Of a stretch of 5,296 nucleotides of DNA, positions 1 through 4,375 are shown piece after piece. The DNA is taken from NCBI GenBank assembly GCA_027002755.1, contig JALWZI010000164.1:1-5296 (forward strand), read 5' to 3'. Made by a program: the position numbers and the translations under genes. Below the pieces are notes generated by a model. It saw only the letters and a program-made list of their open reading frames with translations. It was not told the DNA's origin and did not search any database. Numbering within the stretch: the first letter of the stretch is position 1; every line of letters begins with the position of its first letter. This DNA is from Campylobacteraceae bacterium. GTDB taxonomy: Bacteria; Campylobacterota; Campylobacteria; Campylobacterales; Sulfurovaceae.

Positions 1-1125
1 TATGTCATCTACGCCGACGGGCACTTCTACGACAAAGAGTACCAACCGAGGAAGATCACCGAGCTCCTTCCTCTCCACCCTGCCGACCTCCCACGCAAAG
101 CGAAGGAGGAGTACATCTCCGAAAAGGACCGCCTCTATGTCAAGGCGATGCCCATGGGGACCCGGCTCATCTATGTCGCCTTCCGCCTCAAGCCCGATAC
201 CGCCCTGACCCTGAAGAAGGAGGACTATCAGGCCGCCGGGCTCATGCTGCTGATCCTCATCCTCCTGGCCCTGCCCCTCTCCTGGCTCCTGAGCCGTCCC
301 ACGGAGCATATGTTCGAGATCGTCGCTCGGCAGCGCCAGGAACTGGAGGAGCTGACCCATACCCTGGAGGATCGGGTCCGTCAGAAGACCGAGGAGAACG
401 CCCGCAAGGATCGGCTCATCATCCACCAGGCCCGTCTGGCGGAACTGGGCGAGATGATCGGCAATATCGCCCACCAGTGGCGCCATCCCCTCACCCGCCT
501 GAGCCTGCTGCTTCAGAATATCAAAGCCCTGAGCCACAAAGGACGGCTCGACGGGGAGCGGCTCGAGAAGATGCTTGCCACCGCCAACGAGCAGATCTTC
601 TTCATGTCGGATACCATCGACAACTTCAAGGATTTCTACAAACCGGCCGCCGAATCGGGGGACTTCACCCTGAAAGAGGCCTATGAGAAGGTGATGGAGA
701 TCATCGGCTACGACCTGAAACACAAGAACATCACCGTCAGCTACCATGAACAGGAGCCCGTCCGGTTCCACGGCAAGCTCAATCAGTTCGCCCAGGTCCT
801 GCTCAATCTCATCGGCAACGCCCGGGACGCCCTCATGGAGCGCAACGTCCCCCACCCGGCCATCCGCATCGAAGCCCGAAGAGAGGGGGAGTACCGGCAC
901 ATAGAGGTGGCGGACAATGCCGGAGGCATCCCGCCGGAACATCTGGCCAAGATCTTCGAACCCTATTTCAGTACCAAGGCCGAACGGGGGACCGGCGTGG
1001 GACTCTATATGGTCAAAACGATCATCGAGGAGAAGTTCGGGGGGAGTGTAAGGGTCGAAAACGATCAGGAAGGAGCACGTTTTACGCTGATCCTTCCGGT
1101 CGAAGAATCCACGAAGGAATCCTAG
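1..1125 (+). CDS. Membrane sensor histidine kinase, 5'-truncated by the window edge
   Basis: The frame is open from base 1 to a TAG at 1123-1125 (374 visible residues), so the true start lies upstream. An ATG at 148 begins inside the sensor region and is not a credible start. Visible residues 1-75 look like the end of an extracytoplasmic sensor domain, perhaps Cache-like (inference). Residues about 80-97 are a hydrophobic membrane segment, followed by a charged coiled coil (about 104-150). The kinase core is complete: H-box NIAHQWRHPL with the phospho-acceptor His near 158, N-box NLIGNARDAL (Asn near 273), G1 DNAGGIP (Asp near 305), F-box IFEPYFSTK (318-326) and G2 GTGVGLYM (330-337). It should autophosphorylate on His and pass phosphate to a response regulator, which is not in this window. 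No receiver domain follows. The HQWR-type H-box with a GEMIGNIAHQW lead-in is common in Campylobacterota kinases. The signal it senses cannot be read from this fragment. Confidence 0.93.
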   Translation, partial: YVIYADGHFYDKEYQPRKITELLPLHPADLPRKAKEEYISEKDRLYVKAMPMGTRLIYVAFRLKPDTALTLKKEDYQAAGLMLLILILLALPLSWLLSRPTEHMFEIVARQRQELEELTHTLEDRVRQKTEENARKDRLIIHQARLAELGEMIGNIAHQWRHPLTRLSLLLQNIKALSHKGRLDGERLEKMLATANEQIFFMSDTIDNFKDFYKPAAESGDFTLKEAYEKVMEIIGYDLKHKNITVSYHEQEPVRFHGKLNQFAQVLLNLIGNARDALMERNVPHPAIRIEARREGEYRHIEVADNAGGIPPEHLAKIFEPYFSTKAERGTGVGLYMVKTIIEEKFGGSVRVENDQEGARFTLILPVEESTKES

Positions 1126-1790
1126 AGCAGACTGTCCAGCTTCTCCTGGAGTTTTTCCATGTTTTTCAGAGCGATCTTGCGCCGTCCGGCTTCGATGAGC
1201 CCTTCGCTTTTGAGCTGTTTGATATGCCGATCGACCACGTGTCGGACGGTACCGATGAGCTTGGCGATCTCGGCGTGGGAGAGGTTTTCCAGCATGTTCT
1301 GCCCGGTATGCCGGCTCTTTTCGATATTCTCCACGATCAGCTTGATAAGCCGCTCCCGGGTATCCAGGAGGGTCAGATCGGCGGCCAGCTCCTCAACGTG
1401 GCGCAGCTGTCCCGCCACATATTTCAGGACGATCTCCCCGAAGATGGGATAGTCGTACATCCACTCCCGCACCTTGCCGATGGGAACCCTCAGCGCCTCG
1501 CCCGCCTCCAGGATCTCGCTCATCACCTCGTGGGGTTTGCCGTCGAGCAGCGTCACCGTGTCGAACATATCTCCCCGTCCCAGGAGGTAGAGAGTCTGCT
1601 CTTTGCCGTTGTTGAGATTCATGTCGAAGATCTTCACCTTCCCGCTGAGGAAGAAAAAGAAGTGCTCCAGGGTCTCATCCACATCGAAGAGGACATCGTG
1701 TTTATCGAAAGCCACGATCTTTCCTACCGCTTCGATCTCCCGGCGCAGTTGCTCACTGATCGCATTGAAACTCTCCAGTTGAAATCGCAC
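1122..1790 (-). CDS. Crp/Fnr-family transcriptional regulator
   Basis: This is a two-domain regulator. An N-terminal cupin-like effector domain carries the family pattern FFLSGKVKIF and GDMF; a long dimerisation helix follows; and a C-terminal winged helix-turn-helix contains LSHAEIAKLIGTVRHVVDRH and KSEGLIEAGRRKIAL. I place the start at the GTG at 1790 (222 aa) because AAGGAG sits 5 bases before it. An in-frame ATG at 1811 would add seven residues (MKDKGDP) but has only a weak ribosome site. There is no cysteine anywhere, so an FNR-type iron-sulfur cluster is ruled out. The usual cAMP-contacting Arg-Ser pair is not evident after GDMF, so the effector is unknown. It lies downstream of the ArsC-like gene on the same strand (28-bp gap to the ATG, 49 bp to the GTG), probably as one transcript. 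Its TAG stop shares CTAG with the convergent kinase. DNA targets are not known. Confidence 0.9.
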   Translation of the reverse strand: MRFQLESFNAISEQLRREIEAVGKIVAFDKHDVLFDVDETLEHFFFFLSGKVKIFDMNLNNGKEQTLYLLGRGDMFDTVTLLDGKPHEVMSEILEAGEALRVPIGKVREWMYDYPIFGEIVLKYVAGQLRHVEELAADLTLLDTRERLIKLIVENIEKSRHTGQNMLENLSHAEIAKLIGTVRHVVDRHIKQLKSEGLIEAGRRKIALKNMEKLQEKLDSLL

Positions 1791-1794
1791 CGGG

Positions 1795-1801
1795 TCTCCT
1801 T
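1795..1801 (-). promoter_or_regulatory. Ribosome binding site deciding the Crp/Fnr start
   Basis: On the minus strand the bases read AAGGAGA, with the AGGAG core at 1796-1800 and 5 bases before the GTG at 1788-1790. The competing ATG at 1809-1811 has only GGGCTTGAG in front of it, a poor match. That ATG overlaps the TGA of a four-codon out-of-frame ORF (ATGGGCTTGAGATGA). The GTG start is therefore preferred, although use of the ATG cannot be excluded. Confidence 0.6.
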
Positions 1802-1839
1802 TGTCTTTCATCTCAAGCCCATATTATGGCAGAAGAAGA

Positions 1840-2190
1840 TCACAGAATCTCATCAATTCTGTTTTCGGGGCGGGCAACAACGGCTTTCTCCCCGCGGATC
1901 ACGATGGGGCGTTCGATGAGTCTGGGATGCTCGGCCATCGCTTCGATGAGCTTCTCGTCCTCCGTCACCTCTTTGAGCCCCAGCTCCCGGTAGATCGCCT
2001 CTTTGGTGCGCATCAACTCCCTCGGGCTCATGCCCAGCTTTTTCAGTACTGTCTTGAGCTCATCTACGGTGGGAGGTTCGTCCAGATAGCGGCGAATCTC
2101 ATACTCCACCCCTTTTTCGTCCAGATATTTGATTCCGTTGCGGGATTTGCTGCAGCGGGGATTATGCCAGACGACAATACGATCACTCAT
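1840..2190 (-). CDS. arsC: ArsC/YfgD-type (glutaredoxin-dependent) arsenate reductase family protein
   Basis: This is a 116-aa thioredoxin-fold protein of the ArsC family. ArsC enzymes reduce arsenate to arsenite with glutaredoxin and glutathione. The active-site loop reads WHNPRCSKSRN with the nucleophilic Cys at 13. Arginines at 61 (LMRTKEA), 94 (IERPIVI) and 107 (VARP) match the three substrate-binding arginines of the E. coli plasmid R773 enzyme (60, 94, 107). At 116 aa it is shorter than R773 ArsC (141 aa) and closer in length to YfgD-like members (about 119 aa), whose physiological substrate is less certain. I chose the ATG at 2190 because AGGAG lies 5 bases upstream. A longer reading from 2205 (MKGETMSDR) would put that ribosome site inside the gene. 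No arsenite pump, arsR or acr3 is adjacent, so an arsenic role is inferred from family only. It is probably co-transcribed with the downstream Crp/Fnr gene. Confidence 0.9.
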   Translation of the reverse strand: MSDRIVVWHNPRCSKSRNGIKYLDEKGVEYEIRRYLDEPPTVDELKTVLKKLGMSPRELMRTKEAIYRELGLKEVTEDEKLIEAMAEHPRLIERPIVIRGEKAVVARPENRIDEIL

Positions 2191-2194
2191 TGTT

Positions 2195-2201
2195 TCTCCT
2201 T
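2195..2201 (-). promoter_or_regulatory. Ribosome binding site deciding the arsC-like start
   Basis: The minus strand reads AAGGAGA immediately before AACA and the ATG at 2188-2190, giving a consensus AGGAG core with 5-base spacing. This fixes MSDRIVV as the N-terminus rather than the in-frame upstream ATG at 2203-2205. Confidence 0.75.
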
Positions 2202-2228
2202 TCACTTTGTTATTGAACCCTCTGAAAA

Positions 2229-2234
2229 ATTTTA
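2229..2234 (-). promoter_or_regulatory. Possible -10 element for the arsC-like gene
   Basis: The minus strand reads TAAAAT within a short AT-rich stretch (2206-2240), which would place a transcript start about 30 bases before the ATG. No good -35 match is visible at normal spacing. The region upstream of this hexamer overlaps the left arm (2241-2252) of the inverted-repeat element. This is a tentative call based on composition and position alone. Confidence 0.22.
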
Positions 2235-2260
2235 TTGAGAGGTTTCACTCGATGGCGACA

Positions 2261-2294
2261 AAGGAGCGCTCAACCCCTGAAAGGGGCGCTCCTT
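2261..2294. repeat. Strong GC-rich hairpin A
   Basis: AAGGAGCG (2261-2268) pairs with CGCTCCTT (2287-2294), and CCCCT (2274-2278) pairs with AGGGG (2282-2286) around a GAA loop. The bases CTCAA (2269-2273) form a one-sided bulge. Neither strand has a proper T-run directly after the stem (the minus strand continues TGTCGCC), so it is not a classic intrinsic terminator. Confidence 0.65.
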
Positions 2295-2303
2295 CACGGC
2301 TTC

Positions 2304-2333
2304 GCTTCGCTCCGACCGTTTCGGTTCCGAAGC
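2304..2333. repeat. Hairpin B inside the element
   Basis: GCTTCG (2304-2309) pairs with CGAAGC (2328-2333). Inside it, ACCG (2315-2318) pairs with CGGT (2322-2325) around TTT. A second GCTTCG copy at 2299-2304 could pair in its place, so the outer stem can slip. Confidence 0.45.
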
Positions 2334-2334
2334 T

Positions 2335-2360
2335 ACAAACGATACGCAGGTATCGTTTGT
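2335..2360. repeat. Perfect 11-bp hairpin C inside the element
   Basis: ACAAACGATAC (2335-2345) and GTATCGTTTGT (2350-2360) are exact reverse complements around the 4-base loop GCAG. There is no mismatch in the stem. It could be a cruciform or RNA hairpin, or a protein-binding dyad. No T-run follows on either strand. Confidence 0.65.
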
Positions 2361-2452
2361 CAAACGCTTCTCATGTTCGCGACTGCCTTTAGCTTCGAGT
2401 GAAACCGGTTGCTTTTCAGGGTACTCTATTCGGATTGATTGGCGGAGGAGAA

Positions 2453-2677
2453 TCAGAAAAGCCCCGCACTCTCGGGCTCTTCGATCCGCTCACACGCTTC
2501 GTTCAGTCTCTTATCGAGCGCCTCGGCACAGCTTTCACAGAGATAACGGTACTCCTGCATATCATAATAGAGGGTCTCATGCTCCCTGAACTCACGATAA
2601 CATTCGGCACAGTAGCGGCTGACATTCTGCAGGATCCTCGGGGTCGCCTCCTGTCGGACGAAACACTGACTGTTCAT
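2453..2677 (-). CDS. Small double-CxxC (zinc-ribbon-like) protein of unknown function
   Basis: I do not recognise this 74-aa protein. Two CxxC pairs, CAEC (Cys 23 and 26) and CESC (Cys 47 and 50), are spaced as in a four-cysteine zinc ribbon or treble-clef finger. Two further cysteines occur at 5 and 62. The segment between the pairs is rich in aromatic and charged residues (ETLYYDMQEYRYL), and the C-terminal third is acidic and helical-looking (AEALDKRLNEACERIEE). There is no signal peptide or membrane segment, so it is probably cytoplasmic. Its ATG overlaps the stop of the upstream TPR gene as ATGA (2674-2677), and AGGAG lies 9 bases before the ATG. Translational coupling is therefore likely, and the two products may act together. 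Metal binding is inferred from the cysteine pattern only. Its reality is supported by the overlap, the ribosome site and the paired motifs. Confidence 0.75.
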   Translation of the reverse strand: MNSQCFVRQEATPRILQNVSRYCAECYREFREHETLYYDMQEYRYLCESCAEALDKRLNEACERIEEPESAGLF

Positions 2678-3309
2678 CGGCTCAGCTCCTCGATCATCTT
2701 TTTGGCCTGATCCAGTTCCGGATCCAGTTCCAGGGCTTTGCGGTACTCCGCCAGGGCCTCCTCCCGGCGCCCCAGGTCGTAGAGGGTGTTGGCGTAGTTG
2801 TAATGGTGGGGCGCATAGGCCGGGTCGAGACGGATCGCCTCCCGGTGATGCTCGATCGCCTCCTCCTCTTCCCCCAGCTTGTGCAGGGCGTTGGCCAGGG
2901 AACCGTGGGCCAGATCGTCCTCCGGGTCCTGAGCCAAAAGGATCTCGTAGATCTCTCTGGCGTCGGTGTAGTCGTTCATGTTCATATAGACGACCCCCAG
3001 CCGTCGGAGGACCTCCGGATTCTTCTCATCCAGGATCAACGCGCTCTGGAGGGCCTTTTTTGCCTCCAGATTGTCCCCTTTCTCCAGGGACTCGTCCGCG
3101 ATCCGCAGCAGCTCCTCCAGGCGACTCTGGGAGGGTTTCTCCCTGGCAAAGGTCTTGTCGGGCCGGTTGATCCCGCCGATGCGCTCTTCAGGGACTTTCG
3201 CCTCGTAATCCACTCCGCGGCGGGGGTAGTCTCCGGAGAAGAGCTGCCGGAAAAAGAGATAGAAGATCACGCCGGCGGCGATGAGAAGTATCAGTTGAAA
3301 AAGGGTCAC
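2674..3309 (-). CDS. Membrane-anchored TPR-repeat protein
   Basis: This 211-aa protein has an N-terminal hydrophobic anchor (about residues 4-20, LFQLILLIAAGVIFYLF). A charged linker (about 25-60) follows, then about four tetratricopeptide repeats (roughly 63-96, 98-131, 132-165, 166-199). Typical TPR spacing is visible in LRRLGVVYMNMNDYTDARE, LANALHKLGEEEEAIEHHR and NYANTLYDLGRREEALAEYR, with LDP turns ending repeats. Arginines just after the anchor (21, 30, 31) suggest by the positive-inside rule that the TPR domain faces the cytoplasm. TPRs bind protein partners and the partner is unknown. The start is GTG at 3307-3309, supported by GGAGG 7 bases upstream. It is the first gene of a two-gene unit with the small CxxC protein and is divergent from msrB. 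NrfG/CcmI-like cytochrome-assembly proteins have a related anchor-plus-TPR plan, but no neighbouring cytochrome gene supports that role. Confidence 0.88.
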   Translation of the reverse strand: MTLFQLILLIAAGVIFYLFFRQLFSGDYPRRGVDYEAKVPEERIGGINRPDKTFAREKPSQSRLEELLRIADESLEKGDNLEAKKALQSALILDEKNPEVLRRLGVVYMNMNDYTDAREIYEILLAQDPEDDLAHGSLANALHKLGEEEEAIEHHREAIRLDPAYAPHHYNYANTLYDLGRREEALAEYRKALELDPELDQAKKMIEELSR

Positions 3310-3316
3310 AGACTTG

Positions 3317-3321
3317 CCTCC
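3317..3321 (-). promoter_or_regulatory. Ribosome binding site supporting the GTG start of the TPR gene
   Basis: The minus strand reads GGAGG with 7 bases before the GTG at 3307-3309. This consensus site, with no ATG nearby in frame, justifies the non-ATG start. Confidence 0.75.
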
Positions 3322-3336
3322 GGAACAGGTTTGGCG

Positions 3337-3368
3337 TATGGTATGATAACTGCACTTAATCTACCATA
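3337..3368. promoter_or_regulatory. Candidate operator/promoter dyad between divergent TPR and msrB genes
   Basis: TATGGTA (3337-3343) and TACCATA (3362-3368) are perfect 7-bp inverted repeats separated by 18 bases, and GTATG is repeated in tandem at 3336-3345. A -10-like TATGAT (3342-3347, plus strand) and its minus-strand counterpart ATCATA overlap the left arm. The 82-bp gap 3310-3391 must hold promoters for both directions, so a site binding a dimeric regulator here could affect both. No standard -35 match is visible for either direction. Confidence 0.35.
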
Positions 3369-3391
3369 TTTTCCAAAAGAGGAGCCGTTTT

Positions 3392-3802
3392 ATGCCAATA
3401 TGCGACGTGGAGAGGGAGGAGCTGAAAAAGCGCTTGAGCCCTCTGGAGTATCATGTCTGCTGCGAACAGGGGACCGAGCCCCCCTTCGCCAATGCCTACT
3501 GGGACAACAAACGTCCCGGTATCTATCGGTGCAAATGCTGCCAAACCCCTCTCTTTTCCAGCGAGGACAAATTCGACTCGGGGACCGGATGGCCCAGCTT
3601 CACCCGACCGATCACGCCCAAGGCCGTCACCGCCCATCGGGACGACTCCCACGGCATGATCCGTACCGAAGTGCGCTGTGCCGGGTGCGGCTGCCACCTG
3701 GGGCATCTCTTCCCCGACGGCCCCGCTCTGACGGGAGAACGCTACTGTATCAACAGTGCCTCTCTCGATTTTGACCCCTCCGAATCCGAAAAGGCGTTAT
3801 AA
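3392..3802 (+). CDS. msrB: Peptide-methionine (R)-S-oxide reductase MsrB
   Basis: MsrB repairs oxidised proteins by reducing the R-epimer of methionine sulfoxide, normally with thioredoxin as reductant. The 136 residues match the family nearly end to end: [11 protein letters not shown] (60-70), [10 protein letters not shown] (87-96), [10 protein letters not shown] (102-111) and RYCINSASL (117-125) with the catalytic Cys at 119. Structural zinc ligands are Cys 47 and 50 (CKCC) and Cys 96 and 99 (CAGC). The E. coli enzyme has a resolving Cys in its SGCGWPSF loop. Here that position is Thr 65, as in many MsrBs, so another thiol (candidates Cys 4, 23, 24, 49, 101) or direct reduction must regenerate the enzyme. 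There is no signal peptide, so it is cytoplasmic. The ATG has GAGGAG 7 bases upstream. It is stand-alone, not fused to MsrA, and is followed after 32 bp by the yqeY-type gene. Confidence 0.96.
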   Translation: MPICDVEREELKKRLSPLEYHVCCEQGTEPPFANAYWDNKRPGIYRCKCCQTPLFSSEDKFDSGTGWPSFTRPITPKAVTAHRDDSHGMIRTEVRCAGCGCHLGHLFPDGPALTGERYCINSASLDFDPSESEKAL

Positions 3803-3803
3803 T
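3798..3803 (+). promoter_or_regulatory. Possible -10 box (TATAAT) for the yqeY-type gene
   Basis: A perfect TATAAT overlaps the TAA stop of msrB (3800-3802) and would start a transcript about 25 bases before the yqeY ATG. TTGACC at 3771-3776 resembles a -35 but lies 21 bases away, longer than the usual 16-18. Campylobacterota sigma-70 promoters often lack a clear -35, so internal transcription is plausible, although read-through from msrB is equally possible. Confidence 0.35.
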
Positions 3804-3834
3804 CCCGACGACAAAGCCAAAGAAAGGATACAGG

Positions 3835-4278
3835 ATGACTCTCAAAGAGCGAATCAAAAACGATATCAAAGAGGCGATGCGTGCCAAGGATACCGCCCGG
3901 CGCGATACGCTGCGAAACCTCAGTGCCGCCATCAAGCAGATCGAGGTGGACGAGCGCCGGGAGCTCAGCGACGCCGACGTGGAAGCGGTTCTGATGAAAT
4001 ACATCAAACAGCGTGAAGACGCCATCGCCCAGTTCAAAGAGGCGGGACGTGACGACCTGGTGGCCAAAGACCAGGCGGAGGTCGAAGTGGTCAAAAAGTA
4101 CCTCCCCGAACCCATGGACGACAAGGAACTCGAAGAGACCCTCAAAGCGATCATCCGGGAGGTCGGAGCCCAGAGCATGAAAGAGATGGGCAAGGTCATG
4201 GGCAAAGCCAAAGCGGTCATCGGAAGCCGGGCCGACGGGGGCCGGATCAGCCAGATGGTCAAAAAACTGCTGGGATAG
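3835..4278 (+). CDS. yqeY: GatB/YqeY domain-containing protein
   Basis: This 147-aa protein fits the free-standing YqeY family in length and pattern. It has an N-terminal helical part MTLKERIKNDIKEAMRAKD (1-19) with RRDTLRNLSAAIKQIEVD, a middle segment with YIKQREDAIAQFKEAGRDDL, then EVEVVKKYLPEPM. The C-terminal bundle ends in MGKVMGKAKAVIGSRADGG and ISQMVKKLL. The family shares its fold with the tail domain of GatB, the amidotransferase subunit that converts Glu-tRNA(Gln) to Gln-tRNA(Gln). Stand-alone YqeY proteins are proposed to have a tRNA-linked role, but their exact function is not established. The protein is cytoplasmic with no membrane segment. The ATG has AAAGGA 6 bases upstream. 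It lies 32 bp after msrB on the same strand, possibly in one transcript with an additional internal promoter. Confidence 0.93.
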   Translation: MTLKERIKNDIKEAMRAKDTARRDTLRNLSAAIKQIEVDERRELSDADVEAVLMKYIKQREDAIAQFKEAGRDDLVAKDQAEVEVVKKYLPEPMDDKELEETLKAIIREVGAQSMKEMGKVMGKAKAVIGSRADGGRISQMVKKLLG

Positions 4279-4307
4279 AGAGATTTTGATCCATTCGTCT
4301 CTCTTTT
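4277..4307 (+). terminator. Weak intrinsic terminator-like hairpin after the yqeY-type gene
   Basis: AGAGAGA (4277-4283, starting within the stop codon) pairs with TCTCTCT (4298-4304) around a 14-base loop and runs into TTT (4305-4307). The stem is short and only moderately stable. A competing hairpin, TCTCTTTT (4300-4307) with AAAAGAGA (4317-4324), uses the same bases, so the two folds exclude each other. This suits a gene boundary before the next transcript, but termination strength is uncertain. Confidence 0.4.
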
Positions 4308-4335
4308 AAGTTTCGCAAAAGAGACACGTTGATAC

Positions 4336-4341
4336 TATAAA
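4336..4341 (+). promoter_or_regulatory. Possible -10 element for the substrate-binding protein gene
   Basis: TATAAA occurs within GATACTATAAAG about 35 bases before the ATG. The nearest upstream candidate for a -35 is weak (TTTCGC at 4311-4316, spacing 19). Its position just after the terminator-like hairpins supports an independent transcript. The ribosome site AAGGAG at 4365-4370 lies 5 bases before the ATG. Confidence 0.35.
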
Positions 4342-4375
4342 GACCACCAAAAAATCATCATCGCAAGGAGAAAAG

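Larger units (their letters stand above)
2241..2406. repeat. 166-bp structured element with 12-bp terminal inverted repeats
   Basis: GGTTTCACTCGA at 2241-2252 is repeated as a perfect reverse complement, TCGAGTGAAACC, at 2395-2406. The 142 bases between them hold three hairpins (2261-2294, 2304-2333, 2335-2360). A weaker outer match flanks the element: CTGAAAA at 2222-2228 (one mismatch, reads CTGAAAA with a C-T-G lead) against TTTTCAG at 2413-2419. The element fills most of the gap 2191-2452 between two leftward units, and no convincing gene lies in the gap. Possible identities are a small non-autonomous (MITE-like) element, a chromosomal intergenic repeat, a structured RNA, or processing/termination structure for the upstream TPR/zinc-ribbon transcript. 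I see no clear target-site duplication at its edges. Confidence 0.6.

Noticed and set aside
1823..1828. CATAAT on the minus strand as a dedicated promoter for the Crp/Fnr gene
   Set aside because: It is a fair -10 match, but no -35 lies at workable spacing and the short gap to the arsC-like gene makes co-transcription simpler.
1224..1919. Long plus-strand open frame (231 codons) opposite the Crp/Fnr gene
   Set aside because: It is antisense to a gene with clear family motifs. Its translation shows no recognisable domain and follows from the GC-rich codon use of the real gene.
2129..2392. Plus-strand open frame through the arsC-like 5' end and the inverted-repeat element
   Set aside because: It crosses the arsC start and the hairpins with no ribosome site or domain, and codon use is unlike the neighbours.
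2241..2406. CRISPR repeat array
   Set aside because: The similar sequences are inverted repeats rather than direct repeats, and there are no regularly spaced units.
2241..2410. Integron attC site or phage attachment site
   Set aside because: The terminal repeats and internal hairpins superficially recall attC, but the conserved RYYYAAC/GTTRRRY core sites are not found in the right places and no integrase or cassette gene is present.
2803..3774. Long plus-strand open frame (323 codons) across the TPR gene and into msrB
   Set aside because: It runs antisense to the TPR repeats and then out of frame through msrB. Both real genes have family motifs and good ribosome sites, and this frame has neither.
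3750..4262. Minus-strand open frame (170 codons) opposite the yqeY-type gene
   Set aside because: Its Ser/Arg/Leu-rich translation is a shadow of the real plus-strand gene, with no family similarity recognised.
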